Assembly: GCA_021018815.1 (NCBI GenBank)
Contig: JAITYX010000046.1
Coordinates: forward strand, 1,144,001 to 1,208,000
Origin: Talinum fruticosum
Lineage: Eukaryota; Streptophyta; Magnoliopsida; Caryophyllales; Talinaceae
Direction of reading: 5' to 3'
DNA length: 64,000 bases
How positions within the stretch are numbered: position 1 is the first letter of the stretch; each line of letters begins with the position of its first letter. The notes below the pieces were generated by a model. That model worked only from the letters and a program-made list of their open reading frames with translations. It was not told the origin of the DNA and ran no database searches. The translations under genes were made by a program, and so were the position numbers. This document shows, piece after piece, positions 12,112 through 24,335 of the stretch.

Positions 12112-15100
12112 ATGAATTTCATGACTGAGTTATCTCGTTGGACGCATGAGATGACAAACAATAAGAGAGTAGGATTTTCACAATATGGGCTGAATACCCT
12201 ATTTAACATTCAACAAGTTATATTCTATTGGACTTTCCTAAGGGCTGCTTGTGAGACCCGGAATTTTGAGTAGATTAATTTTATAGTTAAATTAAGCTAA
12301 GTATTTTTGCGTAATTTATTTTATGTGCTTGTTATGTGCTTGTGTGTTTATATAGCCTAATTAGTAAAGGTAATTGCTCGTTCGTCGCTATTTGAGATAG
12401 AATCCCGAGCGAGACTTATGTTAAAAAAAAAAAGAAAAAAAAGAAAGTTTAATTGTGGGGAGGATTAGTGTGTTGTCTGCAGCAGTGCTGGCTGCACTTT
12501 AGGAAACCACCGAAAAGGGAAAGGAGGAGGAGAGGAAAAGGAAAGAAAGGGGGGACCGAGTAGAATCGGGAACCGAGAGGAGAGAGAGAGGGCGAGTAGA
12601 AAGATAGAGCGAGACCGAGAGGGCGAGCAAGAGCGAAGGCGAGGAAGAGAGGCCGGGGCCGGCGAGCAGCGGTGGAGCGGCCGACGAGTGCGAGGAAACG
12701 GCTAGGTGCGAAAGAGGGCGAAACCGAGGCCAAGAAAAAGGAAGTGAACGCGAAGGCCGAGGAGGGCAGCCGGTGAGCGCGGGACCGCGACCGGCGATGG
12801 TGCCGAGCGCGAGAGGAGGGCGGCGGAAACCGAGGCTAGCGGCAGGAAAAGGAACGAAAGAAGGAAGGGAATCGGGAAGCCTAAATCTCGGACCCGCATT
12901 CCCCGAATCGAGGTGGGTAGCCTTACACTCTAAACTATTAGTAATTTCGAAACCCAAATGAGTTTGTTGTGATTACTGAATGTATATGTGATGGAACAAA
13001 GCTTGGAACTGTTAGAACCGAATCGGATTATGAGTGAATCGAACGGAATTGTTGAGTCCGAATCGAGAAGCTGGAAGGAGCTTAGTAGTTAGTTAGAGCT
13101 GAGATGAGATGCTTGAAAATATTAGGTTGTGTAGGTATAAAGATTATGGTGACGATCTCAAATGGCACTTAGGGACAAGAAGTGGTAAATTGGGAGTGAA
13201 TTTGCTAATCGATGTTTCGGTTAAACCATAGAGACTTTCTAAGTTCTTGCACTTGGAAGATAACGATGCGTATTGGGAAATAATGAGTGAGTATAAAGGA
13301 GAGACATGACTTCATCTTGATTAAGGCATAATTGGGGTAGAGAAATAGCAAGTTGGGAGTTCTAAGGTTAAAACGAGAGTAGAACGTATCTCGGTCTTTG
13401 GGATGAAATCAAGTTTGAAGTTAAGCACAGCGAAAAGGACTTAAGCGATAAAGTGAGAGCAAGAGTCGTGTGGCTGAATACGGGCAAAGGAAGTTGAGTT
13501 ATAAAGTAGAAGCGTAAAATGAGCAAGTGAGGCAAAAAGGCAATGAAAAGTGAGCATGTTGAATTGAGTGATATGTACTTGTGGTTATTGTGGCTCGGAA
13601 AATGGAGATAATCGTATTCAATTGATGAGTTGAGAAAGTCATAGTTGGAAAAGAGTTGGGAATGATTGCTTGCATTGAAGAGTGACTATTCGTGCTATGT
13701 GTTTGCTTTATGTGATGCTCAAAAGTAGTTTTGAAAGAAGTTTTGTGTTTTATGTGAAATGACCCTTAAATGCAATTTCCTATGAAAGGTCTTTCAAACG
13801 TGATTACTGTTCTAAAGAAGCAAATCTGATTTGAGAATGTGAATTTATAAGGGTGACACGTGGTGTCATGCCTTCCTTGATACTAAATCAATTGAGAAAG
13901 TTGTGAAGTGAATGTGATGAATGTGAATATGTGCAAATTGTTTGAATCGACTGGCTACGGATCGTTTAGCATACCGAAGGGTTCGAGCCGGGGATGCCCA
14001 GCTAGAAACTTCGAGGGAAGGATTCTAACAGGGGTCTTGCGAGAGCGGGATGCCCGCTCCGAGACTTCCTAGAAGAATGGTCCCGGAAGCCTTTTTGTCG
14101 GGGTCGCGCCCTGAATTAAAGAAGTGCTAGTTCGAGTCCTCGAAGGCCTAGAATGTTGATTCAACCCCAAAAGAATTGTTCCTGTATGTGAAATTGTGCT
14201 TTTAAATGATTAAAAGAGTTCTTGATCTTTTTCATTGCAAGAGATTTCGATGAAAAGTATATAGATTTGTATTATTTCATTATGCTTTCGTAGATTTCAT
14301 TATTATGTGTATTATGTATAAAGAATTTCCTTTTTAAGGGTGTATGACTTCGGTGAGCCCGTGGTTTATTGCTCACCCCCACAAATTGCCCCGCTCCCTC
14401 CCGATTCACGAGTACCCCCGAGGCGAATGGCCGGATGCTTGTCTTTGGTGGCGATTATTGTTGCGATCAAGTCTATGTGTTCCATGTTTAGCATATTGTA
14501 TCTGTTCGGCTACTTATGTAAATAGACAGTATTGTATAGTAAGTTAGACGTATGTATGGAGACCGAACTAGTAGCTCGACAAGCCGGAGATTTCTTTCTC
14601 CGACAATTTTGATCTCAAGTGGTTGTAAATTTAGTTTTTGTTGAATTCCGACTTGGGATGTAAACTAGTTCGAAATGTGAGTTTTGTGGTTGTGAATATA
14701 CTCCGGCGTGTGGCCGTTGAGCTGTGTACTCCGAGCGTGTGGCTTGTTGAGTTTTATTATGACTTTTATGCAGGTTTTAAGGCTTTTAGCCTATGGGTTG
14801 GACCATAGTTCAAACGGAACTCGCTGAAATTTTTAGGAAACTTCTAACCTTTGGGGGGAATTTCAATTCGTACCCTTAAGTTGGATTAAGATAGCTAAGT
14901 CAACACCGGAGTGAGCCTTGGGAGTTCCTTTGAGGAACTCCGGTGATGTAATACTCCTAGGGTGGGTTTTGGGGTGTTACACTACTGTGGCCTACTAGGA
15001 TTTGAATTACCACGTTTTTAGGTTTGGGGATAAGGAATTGTGTCCCCGCCTAAAGAGTTTGATACTATTATGGGCATCCATCACCGTACGAAATTTGTTA

Positions 15101-16425
15101 TGCCTTAATCCTCCGAAAATTTGCACGAAACCTACAAACACCATCTAAAACCGAACAATAGGAATCTAGGTTGGATTCTTATCGAGAATTAGGTGAACCT
15201 AATGAATCGATGAAGTATTGCCACTTGATGTATACATCATCGAGTCCATCATCATTCCAAAGCGTCGAGCTATTATCACATGTCCGATAGGTGGTTTCCT
15301 GTTGGTAGGAGGTCATAGGGACATGGCGCATGCAGCATTGCGAGCTTTGTTGAGCGGCTAGAAGATTACTTGTTCCCTGGTGTTGTTGATAGTCGCTAAA
15401 ACTCTTATAGGTTTAGACGGGGTGGAGGCTAATCCAGAGGAGGACTTTGCTGAGAGCCCCTGTTATTGGAAGTAAGCAAATAATAACGACCGAGATCAAC
15501 CAGGTGGGACAAGGTCGGTGGCACCGTCCATGAGGTGGCAATCCGGTACCACCAAGGCTGAAAAGAGCCTCCGATTTTACACCGAAAAGTCTCAATTTTT
15601 GCATTTTCGCTCTCGTTTTCTTATTTATTTATTATTTTTTGCTCCTATTGGGCCATAAATAAGGTTGAATTTGACCATGCAAAACTCTTATGATCTTTTA
15701 TCTCGTTGTGTGCAGATTTGGTTAATGGAGCATCTACAATTGATTCGAGCTCCTGCAAGAGTAGACACGTATCCGGTGATACACTTCGTCGGTGAAAGCG
15801 TTAGATCTAGTGACCGATCATCCTACTTCCTGGTGGAAGGATTATCTTAAGAACCATAGTAATACCATGGAACGGTATATTGCACACTTGGAAAGTGTCC
15901 CGATTTAGGACACATACCGGACAACAACCCTTTCTACGCCTACTAGTTTTAAAACCAGTACCTACCACTTCCCCGACCGTGTATTACGGCAAATAAGACG
16001 AGAACAGGTGATTCCTAATTTGGATCGTGTCCGGCCGGCTACCTTTGAAGTGTTCGAAAGTTTCGACAGTTCTAGGTGAGTTAAGTCATGGTTCGAATAT
16101 TGGATAAACCTACGGAAGTTATTAAAGCCTATAGGTGAGCCGACTACTACTGTACCTGCATATTTTCTAGAGTGGATAATGGAAGTAGACCCCAAACGTC
16201 ACAAGGCATTAAAGGCTTGAGGGCTAGATCCCTAAGACACCTGTTCTCGCTGCTGCACCACTCCAAATTCGCAAAGTAAACTCTTAGATAGATGAACGAC
16301 CTCGCAGAAAGGAATCGAAGCTAAGGAAGCGAGAAGAGAGGAGGGCCTATAGAATTAAAGAGCTAAAGAAGCGCACCCAAGATGAAGGAGTCGAATCTAG
16401 TGATCCGAAAGTGAAAATAGACTAG
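12112..16425 (+). pseudogene. Second antisense extra ORF of Tat-1, split by solo LTR C
   Basis: ATG at 12112 opens 46 codons (MNFMTELSRWTHEMTNN...) running into solo LTR C at 12250. After the LTR the product resumes at 14987 with WDLNYHVFRFGDKELCP and later KRRAIITCPIGGFLLVGGHRD and IWLMEHLQLIRAP. Such blocks (FRFG.xEL.PT, cell-wide IG.FL, LWLxEH) occur in the Tat extra ORFs related to plant mobile domains. The C-terminal part (about 16290-16425) is rich in Lys, Arg and Glu, and ends at tag 16423-16425. Several stops and frame changes lie between the blocks, so it is dead even without the LTR. It runs antisense to gag-pol. Family assignment is from memory of motifs; function unknown. Confidence 0.55.
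12250..14981 (+). mobile_element. Solo LTR C, chromovirus type
   Basis: Begins tgtgagacccgg, ends ggggtgttaca, flanked by ctgct (12245-12249) and ctact (14982-14986), a 4-of-5 match. Contains the purine-rich tract (about 12490-12870) and the palindrome near the 3' end (14728-14752). It is a more distant relative of A and D: ends and 3' motifs match, the middle hardly does. It interrupts the second antisense ORF. Confidence 0.75.
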
Positions 16426-16910
16426 GGCTTAATTTTCTTAAAGAGAAATTTTAGGAAGAAATAAAAGAATTTAGTTTTGCCTCTTTTGAACATTGTATTT
16501 TTCTACAAGTAGTGTGCTTGTTTTTCTCTTTTATTAGCTATGTATGCGGGTAAGTAGTAGGCTTACCTTTTTTATTAATAACGAGTAAGTTTTATGCTCA
16601 CTTTTGTGCTTTATTTTATTATCGCTCACCTAGAGGTATAAATAAATTGGACTGCCTAATTGGACTGTCCTTAAAAATTAATTAAAATAATTAAAGAATT
16701 AATTACACTAATAGGCCGTGTAATTGGACCACCCAAAAATAAATAAATACGCAGGCCATTTGATTGGACCGTCGAAATAAATAATTACAGAGGTAAAACC
16801 ACGGGAAAATGTTCGGCCAAGCCGGACCACCATTGTCCAAGTGGTGGCCGGCGGCTGCCATAGCGCGGCCTAGTTCGGCCAGGCTGGGCTCGTTATTTAG
16901 GTTATGTTAG
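16426..16910. other. Tat-1 spacer between antisense ORF and integrase, no gene
   Basis: AT-rich region between the 3' ends of two convergent units: the antisense extra ORF and the minus-strand pol. aattaattacactaatagg and related near-repeats occur around 16640-16790. No coding region seen. Confidence 0.4.
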
Positions 16911-18060
16911 ACATAATATTTCTTAAGATGATCCAAGTTTGTGTACTTGAAAGACCTCTTCACCATCCAAATTAGTCAATTTCATCGCCCCTCTTGATAG
17001 TATCCGACTAAGCACAAATGGGCCTTGCTAGTTAGGTCCGAATTTTCCTCGAGGATCCTGGATTGGTACCCTAATCCCCTTAAGGACTAAGTCTCCAACC
17101 TGTAAATTTTGAAGCTTCACTTTCTTGTTAAATGCCCTTGATATACGTGCCTGGTATATTTAGACATTATATAAGGCGATGAGGCACCTTTCATCTAACA
17201 ACACTAACTCTTCATAGCATGCTTTAGCCTATTATGCTTCTAGAATCTAACTCTCAACAATGATTCGTAATGAGGGGATGGCAATTTATATAGGAAGGAA
17301 TGCTTCCATGCCATACACTAGGGAGTAAGGTGTTGCTCCCGTAGAGGTCCCGATGGAGGTCCGGTAGCCCCATAAAGCGAAGGGCAACTTATCGGGCCAA
17401 TCCTTATAGCCGATAGCCATCTTCTCTACTATTTTGCGATATTTTGTTGGGGCGCCGACTACTCCATTGGTGTGAGAACGGTATGGAGAAGACTTATGGT
17501 GCTTGATCTTGTATTTCTCGAGTAGGTCTGCTACTTCTTTCTTTAAGTGACTACCATGGCCACTTATTAATTTGTGGGGTACTCCATATCGACAAGTGAT
17601 TTTGCAGGTAATGAATTTCGCTACGTGTTTTGACGTCAAGGTTGCATAAGAGGCTGCTTCTACCCACTTGGTGAAGTAGTTGATTGCTACTAGCACAAAT
17701 TCGTGACCGCTAGTTCCTTTAGGGGTCACTTTGCTAATAATATCAAACCCTCAAATCGAGAATGGCTAGGGTGATACAAGTGTTGTGAGAAACGAGGGTG
17801 GCTAGTGTTGTAAATTTGCATACACCCGACACTTGTGGCACCTTTTAACGAATTCATGGCAATCCGCTGCATGGTTGACCAGATAGTATCCAAGCCTCCG
17901 AATCTTGTGGACTAACATCCTTCCATTTATATGGGGTCCACATTGTCCACCATGAATTTCATCTATGATGCGCTTTGCTTCATGTTGGTTGACACAAAGT
18001 AAGCTAATCCCTGTGTTGGTTTTCTTGTACAATTGTCCTTATTTGATGAAAAAATGGGCT
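16911..18060 (-). pseudogene. Tat-1 integrase, inactive
   Basis: The zinc-binding HHCC domain is seen at 17802-18032 (HGGQCGPHINGRML, then CHEFVKRCHKC). The core follows: FDIISKVTPKG with the first Asp at 17742-17744, then HEFVLVAINYFTKWVEAAS, YGVPHKLISGHGSH, HHKSSPYRSHTNG and WPDKLPFALWGYRTS, a strong Tat match. The second catalytic Asp is a Gly (17559-17561) and the Glu region reads GVVGAP, so the D-D-E triad is lost. A weak C-terminal part (NKKVKLQNLQVGDLVL...) runs to about 16911. Stops at 17750-17800 and beyond 17286. In an active element it would insert the cDNA into host DNA. Confidence 0.85.
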
Positions 18061-18239
18061 ACTAACATCCTCATTGCTTGTTGGACTCTAGTCGTAGAGT
18101 CCAATGGATATTCTTATTTGTCCAAATATTGATAAATGTATGTTTTCAACCGGTATGGTCAATACTAGACACTTCTAGTGAGTATACGTACGCAGTCGAC
18201 TCTATCGCTCTATGTGGATGGGCATTGAATGAATGTCGT

Positions 18240-18640
18240 TAGGGATATTGATCATTGATGCTAATTTAGCTAAAGCATCGGTGAACTGGTTGTCATCCCT
18301 AGGAAGGTAGGTGTATGAAATGCTCTCAAAGTGTTTTGATAACTCAATAGATATGCCTAGTAGGGTGCCAAGGCTTCACAATGTACCTTCTATTTTTGCG
18401 AGATTTGATTAATGATCATAATGGAGTCATCGAAAACCCCGATGCTCTTGGCTCCGATCTCTATAGCAACTTGAAGTCCCGTGAGGCATGCTTCATACTC
18501 CGCGGTGTTGTTGGTGACCTCGAAATCCAATTTGACTAAAATAGGAGTATGTGCTCCCTCCGGTGATACTAAAAGGATCCCTACTCCAATGCCCTTCTGT
18601 TTAGAAGCGTGGTCAAAGTACATTGTCTATACGTCCACAT
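18240..18640 (-). pseudogene. Tat-1 second (archaeal-like) RNase H
   Basis: Open from 18623 to 18390 on the minus strand: YFDHASKQKGIGVGILLVSP, then NNTAEYEACLTGLQVAI, then VFDDSIMIINQ. These carry the Asp, Glu and Asp expected of a type I RNase H. A stop and frame change follow, then FESISYTYLPRDDNQFTDALA (about 18330-18250), the usual end of this domain. The archaeal-like RNase H placed after the ordinary one is diagnostic of the Tat clade. Confidence 0.8.
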
Positions 18641-19990
18641 CTACTTGTAAGATATTTTTGTCCGGAAAGTCAAGGTGTTTAGGTTGCGATTTAGTTATAG
18701 GTAGATCAATTCCAACACTACCATTCCCTTGATTGCTTTTGAGGGACATATTTGAGTTCAAATTTGGATAGCATTGTCTGTCCATCTAGCTATCTTGTTA
18801 CTCGATGGTTGGTTGCTCAAGGATGTATTTGACGGGATCCATCGGTGTTACCACATATACCGTGTGGGCTAACATGTAGTGTCCGAGCTTCTTGGTAACC
18901 CGGACTAATGCCAATGATGTCTTCTCTAATGGCGTATATCTAATCTCATAATCTAAGAACGTCTTACTTAGATAATAAACCGCGTACTCTTCCTATCTGT
19001 CTTTGAGCTAGCATGGCTCTCATTATTGTCTCTGTCGTGGCAAGTTACAAAAGTAAAGGTTTCCCTGGTTAGGGTGGAACTAGCACTAGAGGGTTGGCTA
19101 GATATTCTTTAACCTTTTCAAATGCTTTTTGACACTTGTAATTCCAAATAGGCTCGGATCCTTTACGTAACTTCTTGAAAATATCTTCACGGACCATAGT
19201 TAGTTTTGATATGAAACGACTAATTTACTATTAAGAAACCCTGTATTTCTTTCTCTGTTTTGGAGGCGGAATTTTCGAAATAGCTTTGATCTTAGATGGA
19301 TCAACTTAGATTCCTCTAAGACTCGACAACATAGCCTAACAGCTTACCCGAGGTTACCCCGAAGGCACGGTTTTGAGGATTAAGGCGCATGTTGTACTTT
19401 CTCGATCTTTTGAAGAGCTTTGCTAAGGCTGGGTAGGTGCCGTGCACTATCCTTGGACTTAATGATCATGTCATCCACATAGACTTCAACTTCTTTATAG
19501 ATCATGTCGCGCAATAGTGTTGTAGGTGTCCTCTTATACATTGCGCCGGCATTCTCGAGCCCAAATGACATTACCACATAACAGTATGTCCGCCATTGAG
19601 TGATGAATGTCGCCTTCTCTATGTCCTCTTCGGCCATCTTCACCTGATTGTACCGGCATAGCCTTCCATAAATGAAAGCGAGCATGTCCCGTTGTGTTAT
19701 CTATAAGGATGTCAATATGGGGCAACAGGAAATCATCCTTGTGGCTCGCCTTTTTAAATCTCACGAAGTTGACGCACATACGAATCCTGCCGTGTTTCTT
19801 TAGAACCGACACTATATTTGCTACCCACTGAGGGTAGTAGGCTACTTTGATGAACCTGTCCTCTAAGCTGTTTCGAACTTCTTCCTTAATCTTTAGTGCC
19901 CATTCGGGTTTCATCCTTCGAACTTTAGCTTAAGCGGCTTAGCGTCCTCGTAAAGTGAAATTTTAAGTTCCGCTATACTTGGATCTATCC
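18641..19990 (-). pseudogene. Tat-1 reverse transcriptase and first RNase H, frameshifted
   Basis: Reverse transcriptase blocks lie in two overlapping frames: 19914-19534 (WVANIVSVLKKHGRIRMCVNF..., then LPHIDILIDNTTGHARF) and 19685-19380 (ATFITQWRTYCYVVMSFGLENAGAMYKR, then VEVYVDDMIIKSK). The YVDD catalytic box is intact at 19470-19481. Downstream the thumb and first RNase H are broken by many stops; only the connecting block SKFELKYVPQKQSREW (about 18770-18730) is clear. The FGL.NAGA.YQR-like block and this connector are typical of Tat. Confidence 0.85.
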
Positions 19991-21790
19991 CTGGCATGTC
20001 TTTGTAGGACCATGCAAAGACATCTATGAACTCTACAAGGAGCGAAGTAAATTTCTTTTAATCTTCTGGATTAAGTGTCTTCCCAATTTTAACCTCTTGG
20101 GGTTGATCAACCGATCCTAGATTAATTGTTATTGTTTCCTCTATTATTGGTGAGCGAGTTTTCATGATCTTCCATAGCTTTTATTAATTCTTTAGGAATT
20201 TCTTATTCATCATTAGAGGCAAAATAATTGAAAATAGGAGGAGACAAGGAGTAAGCTGAAAGGTTCATCTTATTGAATGAAGAAATGAGTACATTAGACT
20301 CAAAAACAGAAGATGTAGAATTAAAAACAATAGAACTAGAAGATGAAATAGAAGCAATAGGAGCAGAAATAAAAGCCCTAGTACTAGACTCAGGAATGGA
20401 ATGCTCTCTTAAGCTAACAACGAATTCTTGGCCCTCCTCAAGCATCGATCCAAGTAATGTGCTTCGACCCTTCAATGTCGATATCTATGATGAATCTGGA
20501 TGGATCGAGCTACGGGTGCGACATGGCTTGAGATAGCACCGAGAATAAATTCCCCTCTAGGTTCTTCTCTTGTCTGAATAGCATACCGAAGATGTTATTC
20601 CCAGCCAAGTTGGTCCGATCCGGTGTGAACTGTCCCTCTTTAAGGAGTTAGGGTGCCTCTTTTCCTAGTATACGGTAATCATTGAAAATCTCCAAGCCGG
20701 TACCAGAATACCCTTGTCTTGGAGGTAATATGGTTCAGGAAAACTGTAATAGGGAAGTCATCCCTTGTTTTATAAATTGCCCACTTAGAGTGTGAGGAAA
20801 ATGCTTGATAGAACAGACTATATGAGGTGCGATCCTCCTAGTCCGAACTTCCCACTTGGCTTGGGGTACTTCCTTAGTAGCACGTTGATAGCCTAGCCCG
20901 AATTTATAGTTGTTAATGGGTTCAAGGGGTGGAAAGATAGGGTGGTATGCCCTTACGCTTGCAACTAGGCTTGGAAAATACCCATTCTTCCTAATCATCG
21001 ACTAGACTAGGGTTGCCATAAGGATTGATTTTAAGAGGTGCTTCATCCTTATCTAAAGCGGTGACAGATCTTAAATCCATAAAGTTCTTCGTCATCGGCA
21101 TCGTGCTCAATTTGGACGACCGATTCTATAGAAGTGATAATAGCACAAAGATTGTCCCCGCTGACGATTACGACCGACTTTTAATGATCATCTTAATTTT
21201 CCAGTGCAGTGTAGAGGGCACTGCTTGATGGTCATGTAACAGGGGTGTCTTAGGAGCAGATTGAATGTAGTTGGGATGTCTAAGACTTAGAAGTTAATGT
21301 TCTTCACCACTAGCCCTACATTGATTGGTAAGGTCAACGTTCCTAAGTCTGTTGTCTTAGAATCGTCATAGGCTCGGAGATGAACAGATCTGTTTAGAGA
21401 GTTGTTGCTCTCGATTCCTAACCTTTTGGCCTCCTATAGGGATAAACGTTCAAAGTTGATTTGTTGTCTACCAAGGTTAATGGGATGAACTTATTGATGC
21501 AAGTTACTGATTAAATAAAGGGCATTGTTGTGTGCAACGCTTTCTTTAGGGAGATCCTTCGATAAAAGGTAATGGTTCTGTCCCCACTTGTTAACCAATC
21601 CTACTACTTCCTTAGACATGGTTTCGGGAGAAACCTCAATCTTACTAAGCGCGTCAATTAAGGTCCGCCTATGTTTCGAGAAGTAAATATGAGTTGCCAG
21701 ATTGAAATATGAACTTTTAACTTTTGAAGGTGTTTCGAGATTGGTCTTCTTCTTTAGTAGCTTCGGGTTCTTTTGGGGCTTCATGAGTCT
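19991..21790 (-). pseudogene. Tat-1 protease and protease-RT linker, degraded
   Basis: The protease is marked by PLTLVDNKSTLNVYP near 21490-21440. Tat proteases have D-N-G-S here; the Gly is a Lys, so it is probably inactive. Upstream, 21784-21491 is an open stretch (97 residues) of the gag-pol linker. Downstream, 20998-20735 reads KFGLGYQRATKE, a glycine-patch-like block often found before the Tat reverse transcriptase, then a Ser-rich linker (20475-20203). Many stops and frame changes. Confidence 0.6.
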
Positions 21791-21869
21791 CGTTGTGGAC
21801 CCACAGGTGCATTATGCCGTCTAAATCTAGGAAGGAATTGGTTTCTAAGCGGCCTTAGGAAGAGGGAGT

Positions 21870-22760
21870 TAACCATTGCGGAACATACTCTCTAGTTTGG
21901 TTTTGAACGTCCAACATTGCTCGGTGTCATGTTCTCGTGCACGATGGTATTTGGAGAATTTTCCTGCATCCTAGTTTTTAGACTATTTTGCGGTTTCTAA
22001 TTCTGCTCTAATGGTCGGCAATTCTATTTTCCCTTTGGCCAATAGGCGGTCAAGGGCTTAAGCGTATGTGGTATAGATAGGAGTGTAGTCATTATACCTG
22101 TTGAGAGCATTGACAATCGCACCCCTACTAGTATTGCCTTGATTGGAGGTTTTTTATCTTTAGACCGATAATTACCTCAATACCCAGTCATGACTTTTGT
22201 GGTTGTGGTAGAAAGCTCTTCTTCTATCAGCATGCCAAGCATCTCTAAGGGTTGAGAAGTTGATCATTGGTAGGAATTTGAGGTGCTAATTGTAGGTAGA
22301 CCGATAATCTACGATGTGAGCAGACCTTTGCCCTCTATCTAGCAAGAAAATCAGTAAAGCTTTCTTTATCATCTTGCTTGATCAACTCTAACTCTCTAAG
22401 TGTGATAGGTAGATAATTGTTATAGGAGTATTGGTGTAGGAACTCCTTACACGGATCGGTGTAATTGGTGACCTTGCGTGGGTTGACTACATTATACAAC
22501 TTCATTACATCGGTATCGAAAGTCCATTGGAAAATGATGTGGTAAGTGTCTTCTAGTATGTTCATAAGAGTCATTGCTCCTAAAAAGTTGCGAACATGAT
22601 GATGGGGATTCTCGAAACCTCGTAACTTGATATTGGGCATGGTGAACTTAGGGGTAGTTTCCCTTTATGGATTGAAGTGAATCCCTTATGATCGAAGTAA
22701 TGGTTATTAGACATGGATGACTCCCTTAACATTTGTTCTATCCGATCTATTCATGGATCG
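21870..22760 (-). pseudogene. Tat-1 gag, degraded
   Basis: The capsid-like core is open at 22640-22335 (PNIKLRGFENPHHHVRNFLG, then DVMKLYNVVNPRKVTNYTD, KEFLHQYSYNN, KESFTDFLAR), a good Tat gag match. A zinc-finger-like block YHRAREHDTEQCWTFKTKL follows at about 21955-21885 in another frame. Gag would package the RNA and form the particle. Broken by stops between the two blocks. Confidence 0.75.
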
Positions 22761-24335
22761 AGGTTGAGGTTTGGATTCATGCTAGGGACTGCCCGGAGGA
22801 GATGGACTACGTAGAGCTGGAGGACCTCCTTCTATTCATAATCTTTTTTCTTACTCGGCTCTCTTACTGTCCTCAATAGTTTTTAAGATAGCCTTATGAT
22901 CGCCTGCTATGGACTCTATTTTCTTATCCTGGCTTCCATTTTGGCTAAGTTTTCGTTGAGCAAGGCAAGGATAGGAGATTGTTTTGGTGTTCCGCGCATT
23001 GGACAGGAATTATTTTTAGGTACTATCCTACGACGAAAAATAGATCGAACTGGTGTGATTTACACCGGAGTATATCGCACTCGTTGTAGACTGCGAAGTA
23101 GAATGTGGTGCGATGCGGGGAGAAGATATGCCTGGACTGCTTGTTGAGGCGTTCTAACCTTTTGGAGACTGGATTCCGACGGTACTCAATTGCGGTTAAT
23201 TTCCTATTCTCGCAACCCAAAAGATGATGCTCGGGACCATGTGAAAGAATATTGCTTTTGGGAGGAAGGGGCTTAAGAGCGAGACCCGAAGAGACTAGGA
23301 ATGCTCTTTATTTGGATTCACATAAGGAATGCAAAACAAAATGAAGTGTATGCAATGATGCTTATGACTTAAGTTGGAATGATTTTATGGTTTGTCTAAT
23401 GCCTAATTGGAATGCATAATTAGAATGCACAAATGATTGATCCTAATTGAGGATGGATTTGTTTTGGCTAATATGCAAGAATTCACCTAATTTGAGATTA
23501 TTTTTATTTTGGCTAAATGAGGAATAAGAATGCAAAATGGATTGACCTATTTTGAGATGAATTTGGTTTGGCTAAATGAAAGATGAAAATGCAAAATGAA
23601 AATGCGAGAAAAGAAAGTTTAAAGACTGACTGACTAAAGAGATAGAGGAGTTCTTGATATAACTCTTCTAGACTGATTAGAGATAACTACGTAGATCATC
23701 TAAAGAAATTATTTTAGAATAAGTCGAAAATGGAACTAATGGACCAACCTAAAAGGGAAAGGTAATTTGACCTTGTAGCTAAAATGCACATAACATAATG
23801 ACTAGAGGGAATTTTTATTATGGTATTTTATTTACACCCATGCAAGGGCTAATTAGAACTCCTCACCTATCCCTAAAGACTCACAAGTAGAAGATCAAAT
23901 CTAAAAACAATCACACTCATCCAAGCATGCAAATAAAGGGGTAAGGTACCACCTAAAGACCAAGGATCTATGGTCAAAAGAGGGTTAAAACTAGGTAGGA
24001 TACACGGTGACTCATAATCCAAGGATTTAGTCCTCCGTGGGGTGCATGATAGGAAAAAAATGCATTGAATCCTCGGTGCCTTTCGGTAAGCCAAGAGCGC
24101 GTGCTATGAGGGAAGAGGTACCGCCTCCGTTAGCAATCAAGCCTAATTGGGTCCACTTGTGACGTAGTAGGAGCCTCTTTCTAAAAATGTTTTTCGAGGG
24201 GAAAGCCTAATGGTCCACCAACAGAAATAAAGTATGGTCAAGGTTGCTTAAATGCGGGATGCCTAATGTAAATACATTATTAAAACTCACTACTCAAATT
24301 TTCAAGTTTTTCCCTCTTAATAAGTGATTTATCAT
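22761..24335 (-). other. Tat-1 5' leader, no gene
   Basis: Leader between 5' LTR and gag. The part next to the LTR (24100-24335) matches the Tat-2 leader at 51490-51750. Tat-2 has a tRNA-Arg-type primer site between leader and LTR; in Tat-1 about 17 bases there are missing (leader ends gatttatcat, LTR starts tgtaggaacc at 24336). Confidence 0.6.
23435..23600. repeat. Three degenerate tandem units of about 55-60 bases
   Basis: Units start near 23435, 23481 and 23541, each with a ttgacctaattgagat-like block, then ttggctaaatga, then an aatgcaaaatg block. In the Tat-1 leader. Confidence 0.6.

Noticed and set aside
20273..20536. Plus-strand frame of 87 codons, Glu-rich
   Set aside because: Opposite the Ser-rich protease-RT linker of Tat-1 on the minus strand.
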